Part shown: positions 54,348-64,000 of the stretch, piece by piece
Position numbering within the stretch: the stretch's first letter is position 1
How the letters are laid out: each line of letters starts with the position of its first letter
From: Dendrolimus kikuchii
Lineage: Eukaryota; Arthropoda; Insecta; Lepidoptera; Lasiocampidae
Assembly (NCBI GenBank): GCA_019925095.2
Contig: CM034392.1
Location: forward strand, 25,362,387-25,426,386
DNA: 64,000 nt
Direction of reading: 5' to 3'
The notes under the pieces: generated by a model
Seen by the model: the letters and a program-made list of their open reading frames with translations, nothing else
The model's database searches: none
Told to the model about the DNA's origin: nothing
Program-made: the position numbers and the translations under genes

Positions 54348-55872
54348 CCCATTGGCAGCTAATTTTAATGTTTCATCAAGCCTGAAAGCCAAATGTGAAG
54401 TGACATCATCACAACATACAATAAATACGCCTATATTATGCGCACACGCAGCGTTTGTTATCCTTTCACTGAAGATCTCTTGTGTTTCAATGCCGGATAA
54501 CGAATTGACAAATCGAACATGTCTACAAAGGAATTTATCAAACAAAAACATATTTGTGCCATATTATAAATTTCATAGAGTAAAAAAATCATATGCTGGT
54601 ATTTACGTGCTTTGTTGAAAAGAAGATTATTGTACTCTTGAATGAAAATTCAATTGATTGAAATGTGTGGAGAATATATTTACAAGTGAAATTATTAAAT
54701 TTTTTTACAAATGAATAAAAATCCAAACAATTGGACGTTTACAACTGATTTTATTCCAATGATAGAATTATTTTAATCAGCATTAAGTACACACATTTTT
54801 ATAGTGTTCTGCAAAAATTGTGTGTAAGAAAGAAACCCGTTCAAAAGCGTTTTTGTTTGCCTTAAACGATTCAAATCGAAGGCTCTTTGAAAAATGCTTT
54901 GGACACAAAAAAAAAATTCACATTCAGACTGTTTAATGACAAATGTTACCAGCATAAAAATTAAAGATAAAAAAAATTGAACTTTTCCTTAAAACATGTT
55001 CGGATTTGTATATCGGCAGATCTTTGTATATATTTTCTGTATTATTTAACTATGCTATTATTATAATTTATATTTTTTTGTTGATTTCAATATTGTACAC
55101 TTAATTTTATATAACGTTTTGAAAATGTTAAGTGCACGCACGTAAATTACTAGGTGAAACGGAGTTTTTTTGCGATTTTCTCATAAACCTACAAGATGGG
55201 GCTTATCAAATAGTTCGTAAACACATATTTTAAAGTTTCGACGATGTTTTACAGTACAAGCAAAGCTTATATACGTCCTTGAAGTTCGTACGCTTCATTG
55301 CGTAAAACATATGGTTCACAAACAGAAGTGAGGGGAGAATGTTATACTCTCGCTCGACCAGTATACGGATTCATGCCATCTCTTTCCCACAACACACCGT
55401 GAGGTATAACCGTTAACATTTGACTGGAGCTGCGCAAACTAAGGGAACTAACTTCACTCGATGCGCATTTAAGTTTGGCGCATACACGGTTTACAAACCG
55501 TGTTTTTAAACCTTACCTATTTTATTTACCTTGGTAGAAAATCGACATTACTTGTAAAGAGTTTATTGTCAAATTTTAACCAAAAGGCAAATGAGTCGAT
55601 ACTAAGATAGAAGCCGCTGTTAATGTTCCAGTACAACATAACAAATCCATTATGCTGATTTTCTTTTATTTTATTCAATCGTAATTATGTGAACAAAGTA
55701 TCCGCTTACAAATAACTGTTAGGTGAAAGTGCCTGCAGTATTATTGACACTTTAGTGTCAATAATATCTACGCTAACCGAATATTGCAACTTCATTAGCA
55801 CGGTTGTGTGAGTTTTTGAAATGTTACTGAACAAACAAAAACTGCAACTCTGAATGATTCCTTTATTAGCAA
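54348..55872. other. Anonymous stretch
   Basis: A 13-bp perfect hairpin at 55739-55766. Open frame 54301-54618 has no recognised similarity. Confidence 0.6.
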
Positions 55873-56075
55873 CTAGCGGCCCGGCGCGGTTTCACCCGCG
55901 CTCTGTCCCGCTCCCTTGGTACATAGCGTCATGTTATATAGCCTATGACACTCCCTGTTAACGCAGCTTTCGAACAGTAAAACAATTTTTAAAATCGGTT
56001 CAGTAGATGCAGAGATTACCCCCTACAACGTCACAAACTCACAAATTTTACTTCTTTATACTACTTAAGTGTAGA
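55873..56075 (-). mobile_element. Helitron-like element
   Basis: CTAG at 55873-55876 after A; GCGGCCCGGCGCGGTTTCAC; GA at 56074-56075 before T56076. Confidence 0.82.
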
Positions 56076-56750
56076 TGACATTCATACATAGAATATCTAA
56101 CAATAACCGTGTTGTGAAAATATGTTTATTATTATCATAACTTGCATGGGTATACTTGACATTTTAAAAACATGATTTAGACATTGTGCTTTCAATTTTG
56201 ATCGACAACCGTTTCATATTACAATATATTCGAATCGACGCCTATTTAATGCAATACATACATTTCCCTTTAATCGTTAACTATCAATAAATAATTTATT
56301 ACCAACTTTTAAAAATTCGAAAAAGAAGGTAGCGCCTTATCGTACCATTTGTTATGCCCGTTATAATATAATAATTATTCCTATTTGGTTGTGGATCGAA
56401 TATTACAAACACGTTCTAAGTCTTAATTGTAGATATATATAAGTTTCTATGTGTATAAGCTGGAGATAGACCAAAGTGCTACGATTACTTTGCACAAAAA
56501 CACTTTCCCTCTAAATGTGTACACAGCAAAGTGAATCTATTGAGACACGGCGAAGCTGTAATTGAATATATTTTTATATATATGTTAGAGATACATACAA
56601 TTAAGAATTGTAATATTTGGTCTCGAGTGTGTATTTTACTTTAAAAGAATTTGATTGTAAGGTTATGAATATTATTAAGCCAATAATGGATAGGCAATCA
56701 ATGTACATAGAAAGTAGAAACATTCAGTACATTGTTAAACAATTTTACAT
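56076..56750. other. Anonymous AT-rich stretch
   Basis: No gene or recognised repeat. Confidence 0.6.
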
Positions 56751-57227
56751 TATTACAAATGCAAAGTTGAGAGTTGGGTATGGAAGAGAGAGCATGAAAG
56801 TAGAGTAAACGCGGTCGAGATGCGAGCACTGCGCAAAATCTGCGGAGTGACGCTCGCGGACCGCGTTCGTAATACCGAAGTAAGAAAGACAGTTGGTTTG
56901 AAAGAGAGTGTCGGGGTGAAGGTAAGAAAAGGAATGCTCCGGTGGTTCGGGCATGTGGAAAGAATGACTGAACAGATATACAATGCAAAAGTGGATGGAT
57001 GCAGAAGTCGTGGAAGGCCACGACATACCTTCCATGATCAAATTGATCGTGTACTAGCAGAAGGTGATGTCAGGAGCCTTAAGAAAAGACGAGCGTGCAT
57101 AACAAGAGTTATGAATGTCAAAGAAGCAAGTGAGATGTGTAAGAATAAGCCTGAATAGCGCTCTGTTGTTCGTGCCTACCCCGCAAGGGAACTGGCGTGA
57201 AGTTATGTATGTATGTATGTACAAATG
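56751..57227 (+). mobile_element. RTE-type LINE 3' end
   Basis: TACAAATG at 56753-56760 and 57220-57227 is the probable TSD. Frame 56820-57158 has the WFGHVERM block with a small in-frame deletion, and a stop where other copies have Trp. Confidence 0.9.
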
Positions 57228-57480
57228 TAAAAATGTTTTACATAAATATCAATATTCGTTACTAAGTCAAACAATCTTACATTATTTACAAACAAATGTA
57301 AAATGTTTTACAGTATCGTAATTGGAATCCAAATTGTTTTTAGTGAGCTAAAAGAATTTAAGTAATTGTCTCATGTTTATTATTCAATACATTTATTAGA
57401 AACAGGTTTCTTTGGTCATTTTACACATTTTATGGACATGTTAATTATCACAAAACTGTCATTCTTTGAAATTAAGCCTA

Positions 57481-57755
57481 AATGTAAAATTGTTTTACAT
57501 TGTTCATAAATGTAAAATTGTTTTACATTGTTCATATATGTAAAATTGTTTTACATTGTTCATAAATGTAAACTTGTTTTACATTGTTCATAAATGTAAA
57601 ATTGTTTTACATTGTTCATAAATGTAAAATTGTTTTACATTGTTCATAAATGTAAAATTGTTTTACATTGTTCATAAATGTAAAATTGTTTTACATTGTT
57701 CATAAATGTAAAATTGTTTTACATTGTCATATATGTAAAAATGTTTTACACTATT
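57481..57755. repeat. 28-bp palindromic satellite, about 10 copies
   Basis: Unit AATGTAAAATTGTTTTACAT plus TGTTCATA; the first 21 bp are a near-palindrome. Single related units at 57226-57245 and 57294-57314. Confidence 0.93.
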
Positions 57756-58550
57756 GTAGCATTCGATTGCCCAGCAAAGGCGATCGAACACCACTCTGGG
57801 TAAAATTTGATCCTTTTCGACGCTCAAGGTTCCATATCTAGCAGTAACGATTTGAATATTGAGATTTTGGTGGGATGTCACTTGAATTTCGTGTGCGCGC
57901 TCGTATTTTGTGTTAATCGTTCGGCCGCCGTTCTTGCACTGGTGTTGCCACTCTCCGCTTTGATCAGTACGTAGTGTTGACAGTCAAAAATTGACGTCTC
58001 GATATTGCTAGAGAGCTACAACACTTGAGCATCGATCAAAATCAAAATTAATTCGATATGGTAACGATACAACTATCATAAATGGATTGAATTACCCGAT
58101 AACATCAATAAATCATTCAGGATCTTTTAATAGCCTTATAAAACAAAATGCATCTTATGCATCTTATGCAATGGCATGAATGGCGCAATGATGACGATAA
58201 TGATCTTACGTTGAGGTGTCCGAGTTTCACTCTCACTTGGAACAATACATTCGTATGACCTGCAATTTGATTGTTTCCAGTCTGGGTTTGTTTTGTTTGT
58301 AACACTCCACCGAGTTTGGACCTACTACAAACAGTTGTCCTTTACTTGACTCGTGAATAAATATTTTAAGTCTGTTTTCAAGCTTCAAATTAGTATGCGC
58401 AGTAGTTTTTTGAACAGAAAGTGTTGTGTATAACAGTTTTTCTGGTTGTTTCATATCTGTTTAAATGAGTAAACCTATTTTCTTGTATCTACAGCTGGGA
58501 CATTTAAAAGCCAATTAATACATTTGGTTTTATTAAAAGATATTGCAAAC
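57756..58550. other. Anonymous stretch
   Basis: No gene or recognised repeat. Confidence 0.6.
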
Positions 58551-58791
58551 ACAGTTTACTTTAATAAATAATAAAACTACGTTTTAACGGTTTTAAGCGC
58601 GGTAATTTATTTGATTAATGATGATTCGTTGACACTTGACATCTTTGTCTTCCGTGATCACGGCCACAGATAAGTGGCCGAAACGTCGGATTCACCAAAA
58701 TTAAATAAATTAACGCGCTGAAAACCGTTGAAACGTAGTTTTATTATCTATACAAGTCGCGAAAATTTAAGAAAATATTACAGTTTACTTT
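58551..58791 (+). mobile_element. Penelope-like fold-back repeat, short copy with TSD
   Basis: TSD ACAGTTTACTTT at 58551-58562 and 58780-58791. The left arm is only about 50 bp, the right arm is complete with GGCCAC..GTGGCC-GAAACGTCGG, and the same 38-bp tail ends the element. Confidence 0.75.
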
Positions 58792-59270
58792 CATGAAGTT
58801 TATTTTTTCGGATCTCTAATACGCTTTGCTTTATTTCTAAAATCTCAGCTGCAATTTAACATTCCAGTTAAAAATTTATCTATATTTGAATTTAAAGTTC
58901 AAAGGAAATTTTATATGAGCGTTAAGAATATCCAAACTACTTTAAATGAATATTTAAAAATTAAGATGACGTCTCTAACAGGAGATATAGTGAAGAGTGA
59001 ATAAAAACTTGAATTTTTAGCAAATTTATTAGAAACTTGCTCTCAAACTCTTTACACTTGCGAAATCTTAAAACTGTAGTGCTAGATTTAAGTCGTTTGT
59101 ATTTTGTACCTTTATGTAACTACAAGACTAACAGTAAGCTAAGTAATCTAAGTTACGCGATAACGCGTTAATTATGACAATGTACATGATTTACTTTTCA
59201 AGACGGAAATATATTTTTTTTCGTATAAAATATCGTAATTTTATTACAAAATACTTTCTCTCCTACAGCA
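58792..59270. other. Anonymous AT-rich stretch
   Basis: No gene or recognised repeat. Confidence 0.6.
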
Positions 59271-59640
59271 ATCCTTATTCCTATTAATATTATAAATGTA
59301 AAAGTAACTCTGTCTGTCTGTTTGTTCCGTTTTCACGGAAAAAATACTGGACCGATTTGGCTGAAACTTAGTATATATATATTGTCGATGCCGAGGATGG
59401 ACATAGGATGCTTTTTATCTCGAAAATTAGGATAGTTTCCGGGAAAAAAATATATTTGCTTCTCTGTTTGTTATGCTTTTACGGAAAAACTACTGGACCG
59501 ATTTGGTTGAAATTCGGTACATATGTTATGTTTAATACCGAGGGTGGACAAGGGATACTTTTCTACTTTATTAATGGGATCAATTTGGGGATAGACTTAC
59601 GTAAAGATTATCCCAGAAAGTAGTATAGGTTTTTATTTTG
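59271..59640 (+). mobile_element. Helitron-like 5' part with internal duplication
   Basis: CTATTAATATTATAAATG, CTCTGTCTGTCTGTTTGTTC and two diverged copies of ACGGAAAAACTACTGGACCG..GATTTGG about 130 bp apart. No 3' end found. Confidence 0.6.
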
Positions 59641-59659
59641 TGATTTGCCATTTTCATCG

Positions 59660-59775
59660 TTTTGATTGATTTGGCCGGTGTGGTCCATATGGTGGATGTG
59701 GTCGATTTGGTCGAATTGGCCGACGTGGCCGAAGTGGTCGGTGTGCTCGAGGTGGTAAATGTAGCCAATGTTGTA
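59660..59775. repeat. Degenerate GTGGTCGAT/GTGGCCGAA repeat
   Basis: About 12 degenerate 6-9-bp units; the + strand would encode a Val/Asp/Leu-rich string, the minus strand a Ser/Thr-rich one. Not a recognised protein. Confidence 0.7.
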
Positions 59776-59820
59776 GATTTGGTGTACATATGTAGTTTTA
59801 ATACCGAAAATTGCCTTAGA

Positions 59821-60142
59821 TTTTTATCCGTGCAGGAACGGAGAAAGAATACAATTTCCTGCGGCCGGGCGGTCTGTCGTAAGAGGCGACAAAGCAACCC
59901 ATAGCCAGGTGGTAGGGTATTTATTTTACTCAACTGGATGGCGACCACCCCTGGTCTACAGTATGTCGCCATAACAACCTTGTGTTGTGTTCCGGAATTA
60001 GTGACCAGGTTCCAGTCTCCCTTAAGAGAGCAGCAGCGCATTTGTAGCACCTTTGGTGTTGCAAATGTCCATAGGCGATGGTAACCGCTTTCCATCAAGT
60101 GGGCCGTCAGCCTGTCTGTTGCACTCCTGCAATAAAAAAAAA
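59821..60142 (+). mobile_element. SINE-B, full length
   Basis: TTTTATCCGTGCAGG to poly-A; carries a small insertion near TATTTATTTTACTC. Confidence 0.92.
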
Positions 60143-60259
60143 TACTTTTCGTCCAGGAGATGGGATAGTTTGCAATATAAATTGAAGTGAATCTTCCGAG
60201 GCAAATAGCAGTAATACAAAAATTTGATACAATGTAACCTCTTTAAACAAGAAGCAAGC

Positions 60260-60302
60260 ACTAGAGGTTGACCCGCGGCCCAGCCGCGGGGTAAACTCTA
60301 GT
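60260..60302. repeat. 43-bp palindrome with CTAG at both ends
   Basis: ACTAGAG...CCCGCGGCCC..CCGCGGGG...CTCTAGT. Looks like two fused Helitron 3' ends. Confidence 0.7.
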
Positions 60303-60434
60303 AGTTAATAATTAATAAATACTAAATGGCGCTTTAGGGATATAGGTGTTATATGAAAGACACTCATCTTCAGGCAGACATGTTGATGAGTAAATATACG
60401 ATACCTTAGTAAGAAATCAAGAAGAAAGAAAAAA

Positions 60435-60728
60435 GTAGTCGTGGTAGCGTAATGGCTAGTGCACGCGTCCCAAACTCAGAGGGCGCGGGTTCGATCCTGG
60501 CCGGAACGCATGCACCACTTAGTCAGTTTTCTGATCTAATGTGCATATTGTTACAATTACCACGTGCTAATAACGGTGAAGGAAAACATCGTGATGCAAC
60601 CTGCACATCGAGATAACCGATGTGTCAAACCTGCCAAGCCGCCTTGGACAAGCGTGGCGGGTATACGTCCGTTCCCCCTATAATGGGAGGCCCAAGCCCA
60701 GCAGTGGGACATTTATGGGCTGATATTA
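60435..60728 (+). mobile_element. SINE-D, full length
   Basis: GTCGTGGTAGCGTAATGGCT (box A region), GGGTTCGATCC (box B), ends CAGCAGTGGGACATTTATGG. Confidence 0.9.
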
Positions 60729-61055
60729 TAATTATATTATAGTAAGAAATCTAGCACACAAGCCGCGCGCAGGTTTGTCGATGACGTATTTACTATTACT
60801 GTATTATAATTCTTAGTCTTATTGTATTATACTTATGTAAAGTATAAACAATAATAAATTGCAACATTTTTTGTTAACCCTACTGACCATCGACACGTGA
60901 CATCATGAGGCTATCGGCAAACCTTCTACGCACGGGTATAATAGGATAATAAACGGACATCAGAGGCACTTTTTATCACCTTACTAAACTTCAGTCTCAT
61001 AAATTTTATACGAGCAGTGTACAAACCTATGACGTCATACTTGGTTTATTATATA
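60729..61055. other. Anonymous stretch
   Basis: Holds one copy of the TACAAACCTATGACGTCA word at 61020-61037; otherwise nothing. Confidence 0.55.
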
Positions 61056-61296
61056 GACGGCCTCTGTGGTTGAGCGGGCTAAGCCTTTGCCGGCCTACCT
61101 CACTGCAACGCAGAGGTTCCGGGTTCGATTCCTGGTATAGTAAATTTCGGAAACGTATTTTCTCCGTTATTTACTATGGTCTGGGTGTCTGGGATCGACC
61201 CCAGAATAGTCCGTTGTATATTACCCATAACACAAGCGTAACTTGCTTAATTTGGGGATATACAATATGTGTGTTTGGCTGCCGATTAAAAAAAAA
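61056..61296 (+). mobile_element. SINE-A, full length
   Basis: tRNA-like head, GGGTTCGATTCC, ends GCCGATT plus A run instead of (ATT)n. Confidence 0.92.
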
Positions 61297-62320
61297 AGAA
61301 ATTGCCAAATTAATGAGTCATACTGTAGCAGTGCTGGAAATAGGGCGGTGCCACCGGTGCCCAAGCACAGGGCGTAGACTCTGGGGGGCGCAAGAACGGC
61401 CACACCAGGCAGGACTATTATTTCTTCGGTTTGCTCCTGATTGGTTCCCGCTGCGCCCCTAGTGCTCGATTCCAACACATACGTACCTACATGCCAGTAT
61501 CATCAAAAACGTCTGTTAAATTAGACAAAACATCGCGCTTTTGGCGATTAGTCTCCCGCGGTTTCGTGTTTCTTCGGAGTGTAAGGGCGATGAATAAAGA
61601 ACACTGAGTTTCCTTGATCAGGCTTTCACTACTCTCCAAGTTATACGGTACAAGTGGCACATTTATATTTTATATCAATACAATATCAGTTTTAACTTTG
61701 GTAGTTAGCGACTATCCGTGCGAGGGATACAGAGAGGGAATTTTTTTGGTGGCAATGTTGCCAATCTTAAAAATATCTTTATATAAGTAAAGATAACTAA
61801 TAAAGGCGGAACGCCACACGCTCATTTTTTTGTTCTTTAAAAAAAAATAGATTTTTCTTCCAAAATATTAGATAATTGGTCCACCAACGCCAAGGTCATT
61901 GTGCCTGTATCACCCTGAATGAAATAAAGTAGACCTACACATGGCATTGCTCTAGCTAGGGTTCCTATAGATACCTTAGATGTTCTAAAAAAACAAAGCC
62001 GCAGTTATAGAAGCTCGCAAAAGGCGCATATAAGGCTATTTAAGGCACGTACTGAAGTAATTTTTCAAACAAAATAATTGAAAAATTTATCTGGTTTAGA
62101 ACTTGGTCTGTCCTATGGAGGGTAAGAAGAGGTAAGGAGTATCATCTCTATGTTGATAGCGCTGCGGTAGCATAAGATAAATTTTAAAGGAAGCGCGCGT
62201 AGGATAAAATAAATAAGGACCAAAAGATTTCCGCTGGTTTTTATTATTAAAAATTTTGTATGTGCAGTGTACAAACCTATGACGTCATAGTCTTGACGGA
62301 CTATGAGTAGAATATATATA
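61297..62320. other. Anonymous stretch
   Basis: 61330-61470 is GC-richer without recognisable coding. 62105-62160 is an inverted match to 44590-44640 (short dispersed repeat). No gene. Confidence 0.5.
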
Positions 62321-62552
62321 TTTTTTTATTGCAGGAGATCAGCAGACAGGCAGACGGCCCACTTGATGGAAAGCGGTTACCATCGCCTATGGACATTTGC
62401 AACACCAAAGTTGCTACAAATGCGCTGCTGCTCTATTAAGGGAAACTGGAACCTGGTCACTAATGCCGGAACACAACTCAAGGTTGTTATGGCGACATAC
62501 TTTAGACCAGGGGTGGTAGCCATCCAGTCGGGCAAATGCCCTACCACCTGGC
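62321..62552 (-). mobile_element. SINE-B, 5'-truncated
   Basis: Ends at CCACCTGGC, same truncation point as 8953-9190; GAATA at both junctions. Confidence 0.88.
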
Positions 62553-62716
62553 GAATACAATACAAATAAGATAAGTTTTCTTGCATTGCATTCCATTATA
62601 TGTAATTTAATATAGCTTTGTTAAAAATTCACAATAATTAAATCACTACACGTTTTCTCACAGCATTCTATTTACTAAATTATTTTAGACTACGTCAATG
62701 GTTGAGGTTTCTATTT

Positions 62717-63008
62717 TGGCATTTTTTTTTCTTTAAGGCTTGGCAACTAGGCCTTTAAGCCAGGCGCCGTTCTATTGTAGGCTACAATCGACGTCGTTCA
62801 ACGGAGTTCTTGTGAAAACTCGAGAGGCCACATTTGGCTATATAGTTCACATTTCTCGCAAAAACACATAATTACCACTCAAAAACCATCAATATCCTAC
62901 AACTATTGTTCATTTTAGAGTGATTTTACACATTTTTAGAAAATAAAACTGCACAGCACTACGTCCCATTTTCGTTTCAGTTCCCGCCAAAAACTCCTGG
63001 CATTTTAT
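62717..63008 (-). mobile_element. Element E, uninterrupted copy
   Basis: TSD TGGCATTTT at both ends. Poly-T at 62721-62730, TTAAGGCTTGGCAACTAGGC..., ends CCCGCCAAAAACTCC. Lacks the fold-back insert of 28310-29823. Confidence 0.88.
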
Positions 63009-63177
63009 TCATTTTATGTCACTTCAACATTTTTTTTTTTTTAAATTCATATCAGAGTTATTCGTATGCCAGCACTATTGTGATAGGTGTTAGAATTTCC
63101 ATGTTTAGAATACTGCTGGTCACTTTTCCAACTTCTCCATCATATATGACGGTAGTCCTTATCTCTACCCATAGTAG

Positions 63178-63493
63178 TTTTATCCGTGCAGGAACGGAGA
63201 AAGAATACAATTTCCTGCGGCCGGGCGGCCTGTCGTAAGAGGCGACAAAACAACCCACAGTCAGGTGGTAGGGCATTTGCCAGACTGGATGGCTACCACC
63301 CCTGGTCTAAAGTATGTCGCCATAACAACCTTGCGTTGTGTTCCGGCATTAGTGACCAGGTTCCAGTCTCCCTTAAGAGGGCAGCAGCGCATTTGTAGCA
63401 CCTTCGGTGTTGCAAATGTCCATAGGCGACGGTAACCGCTATCCATCAAGTGGGCCGTCTGCCTGTCTGCTGAGCTACTGCCATAAAAAAAAA
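63178..63493 (+). mobile_element. SINE-B, full length
   Basis: TTTTATCCGTGCAGG to poly-A. The 68 bp before it match 44583-44640, a short dispersed repeat. Confidence 0.92.
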
Positions 63494-63694
63494 GTATGTC
63501 CGTTGAATTTGAATTGACCATGCACTAGAAAGGGAGATTAGATTATCCTTCTCAGTTTAGTTTGATGTGAAATACGAAGCATTTTACGTACTATCACCAA
63601 AACCTACATAGACTATAGTCTTTATTGCAATACAAGTAATAAATAGACAGTAAATATTTATATATTAATATGTGAAGCAAAATCACATATTAAT

Positions 63695-63792
63695 GCCACC
63701 AATCCGCCTAGGACAATCGTAGCTGGTATACTCTCTGTTTCTCCCAATAATGGGAGGCACAAACCCCTGCAGTAAGACGTTTATGGGCTGTT
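63695..63792 (+). mobile_element. SINE-D 3' relic
   Basis: GCCTAGGACAATCGTAGCTG, AATAATGGGAGGCACAAACC, TTATGGGCTG: the 3' third of SINE-D. A fragment of repeat A precedes it at 63660-63682. Confidence 0.7.
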
Positions 63793-64000
63793 TATTATGT
63801 ATATATTCTATGTGCCGCTACATAATCCGCCATATTATTGTATGTAACTGAAGGCTGAAAAAAAAATTCATTACATACTCTCGTGTTGCTGTAAATTAGA
63901 TCTTAAAAAATCCATACCGGTGTTTCTTAATGATTTTATTCATAAAAATTTAGTACCGCTCTAACTTGTACATTATAAAGTGGAAATTTATAAAAATAAG
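63793..64000. other. Anonymous AT-rich end of window
   Basis: Nothing recognised. Confidence 0.6.

Noticed and set aside
57481..57755. CRISPR-like array
   Set aside because: Repeats and spacers do not alternate; the whole 28-bp unit is repeated, and the genome is animal.
59580..60098. 172-codon minus-strand frame with Ser/Thr-rich tail
   Set aside because: Most of it is antisense SINE-B joined to the degenerate repeat; no conserved domain.

Overview
The window looks like nuclear DNA of a moth or butterfly (Lepidoptera). It is AT-rich, has one spliced animal gene, and is crowded with repeat families typical of that order: Helitrons that insert between A and T and end in CTAG, tRNA-derived SINEs, RTE-type and R1-like LINE tails, a mariner relic and small inverted-repeat elements. 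I recognise no bacterial or viral genes, no CRISPR array and no functional rRNA or tRNA gene.

The only host gene I can support is a TRAF4 orthologue on the + strand (41931-52847). Its seven coding exons are all joined in phase 0. They encode about 418 residues: a short basic N-terminus, seven TRAF-type zinc fingers with a complete C/H ligand pattern, a short coiled coil and a full C-terminal TRAF (MATH) domain. There is no RING finger in the model and none recognised in the upstream 41 kb. Introns 2 to 6 are loaded with transposon fragments. The family role is membrane-proximal adaptor signalling to JNK and junction remodelling.

Region 1 to about 41.4 kb is gene-free as far as I can see. It is a layered archive of mobile elements. 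Many insertions can be read directly because target-site duplications (TSDs) are intact, often with nesting two or three deep: 7833-8311, 8697-9648, 20314-21076, 23774-24206, 28070-29885. Local names used below: SINE-A (tRNA-derived, TTA tail), SINE-B (about 310 bp, poly-A, the commonest repeat here), SINE-D (tRNA-derived, about 290 bp), element C (3' hairpin, 5'-truncated copies) and element E (poly-A retroposon).

Region 52.8-64 kb holds the TRAF4 3' flank, a 617-bp element made of seven exact-length 66-bp repeats between inverted termini (53731-54347), a palindromic 28-bp satellite (57481-57755), a second copy of a Penelope-like hairpin repeat (58551-58791), and more SINEs and Helitrons.

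The most unusual structures are: (1) a 1.5-kb fold-back element with an 8-bp TSD whose unoccupied site is preserved in a second copy of the host repeat in this same window; (2) the 66-bp array with inverted ends; (3) Penelope-like inverted repeats carrying a hairpin followed by GAAAC, reminiscent of a hammerhead ribozyme with a non-canonical core; (4) a perfect 55-bp direct repeat flanking one insertion; (5) SINE-B sharing its 3' tail with a LINE found in a TRAF4 intron. All calls are by eye; no database or folding software was used.
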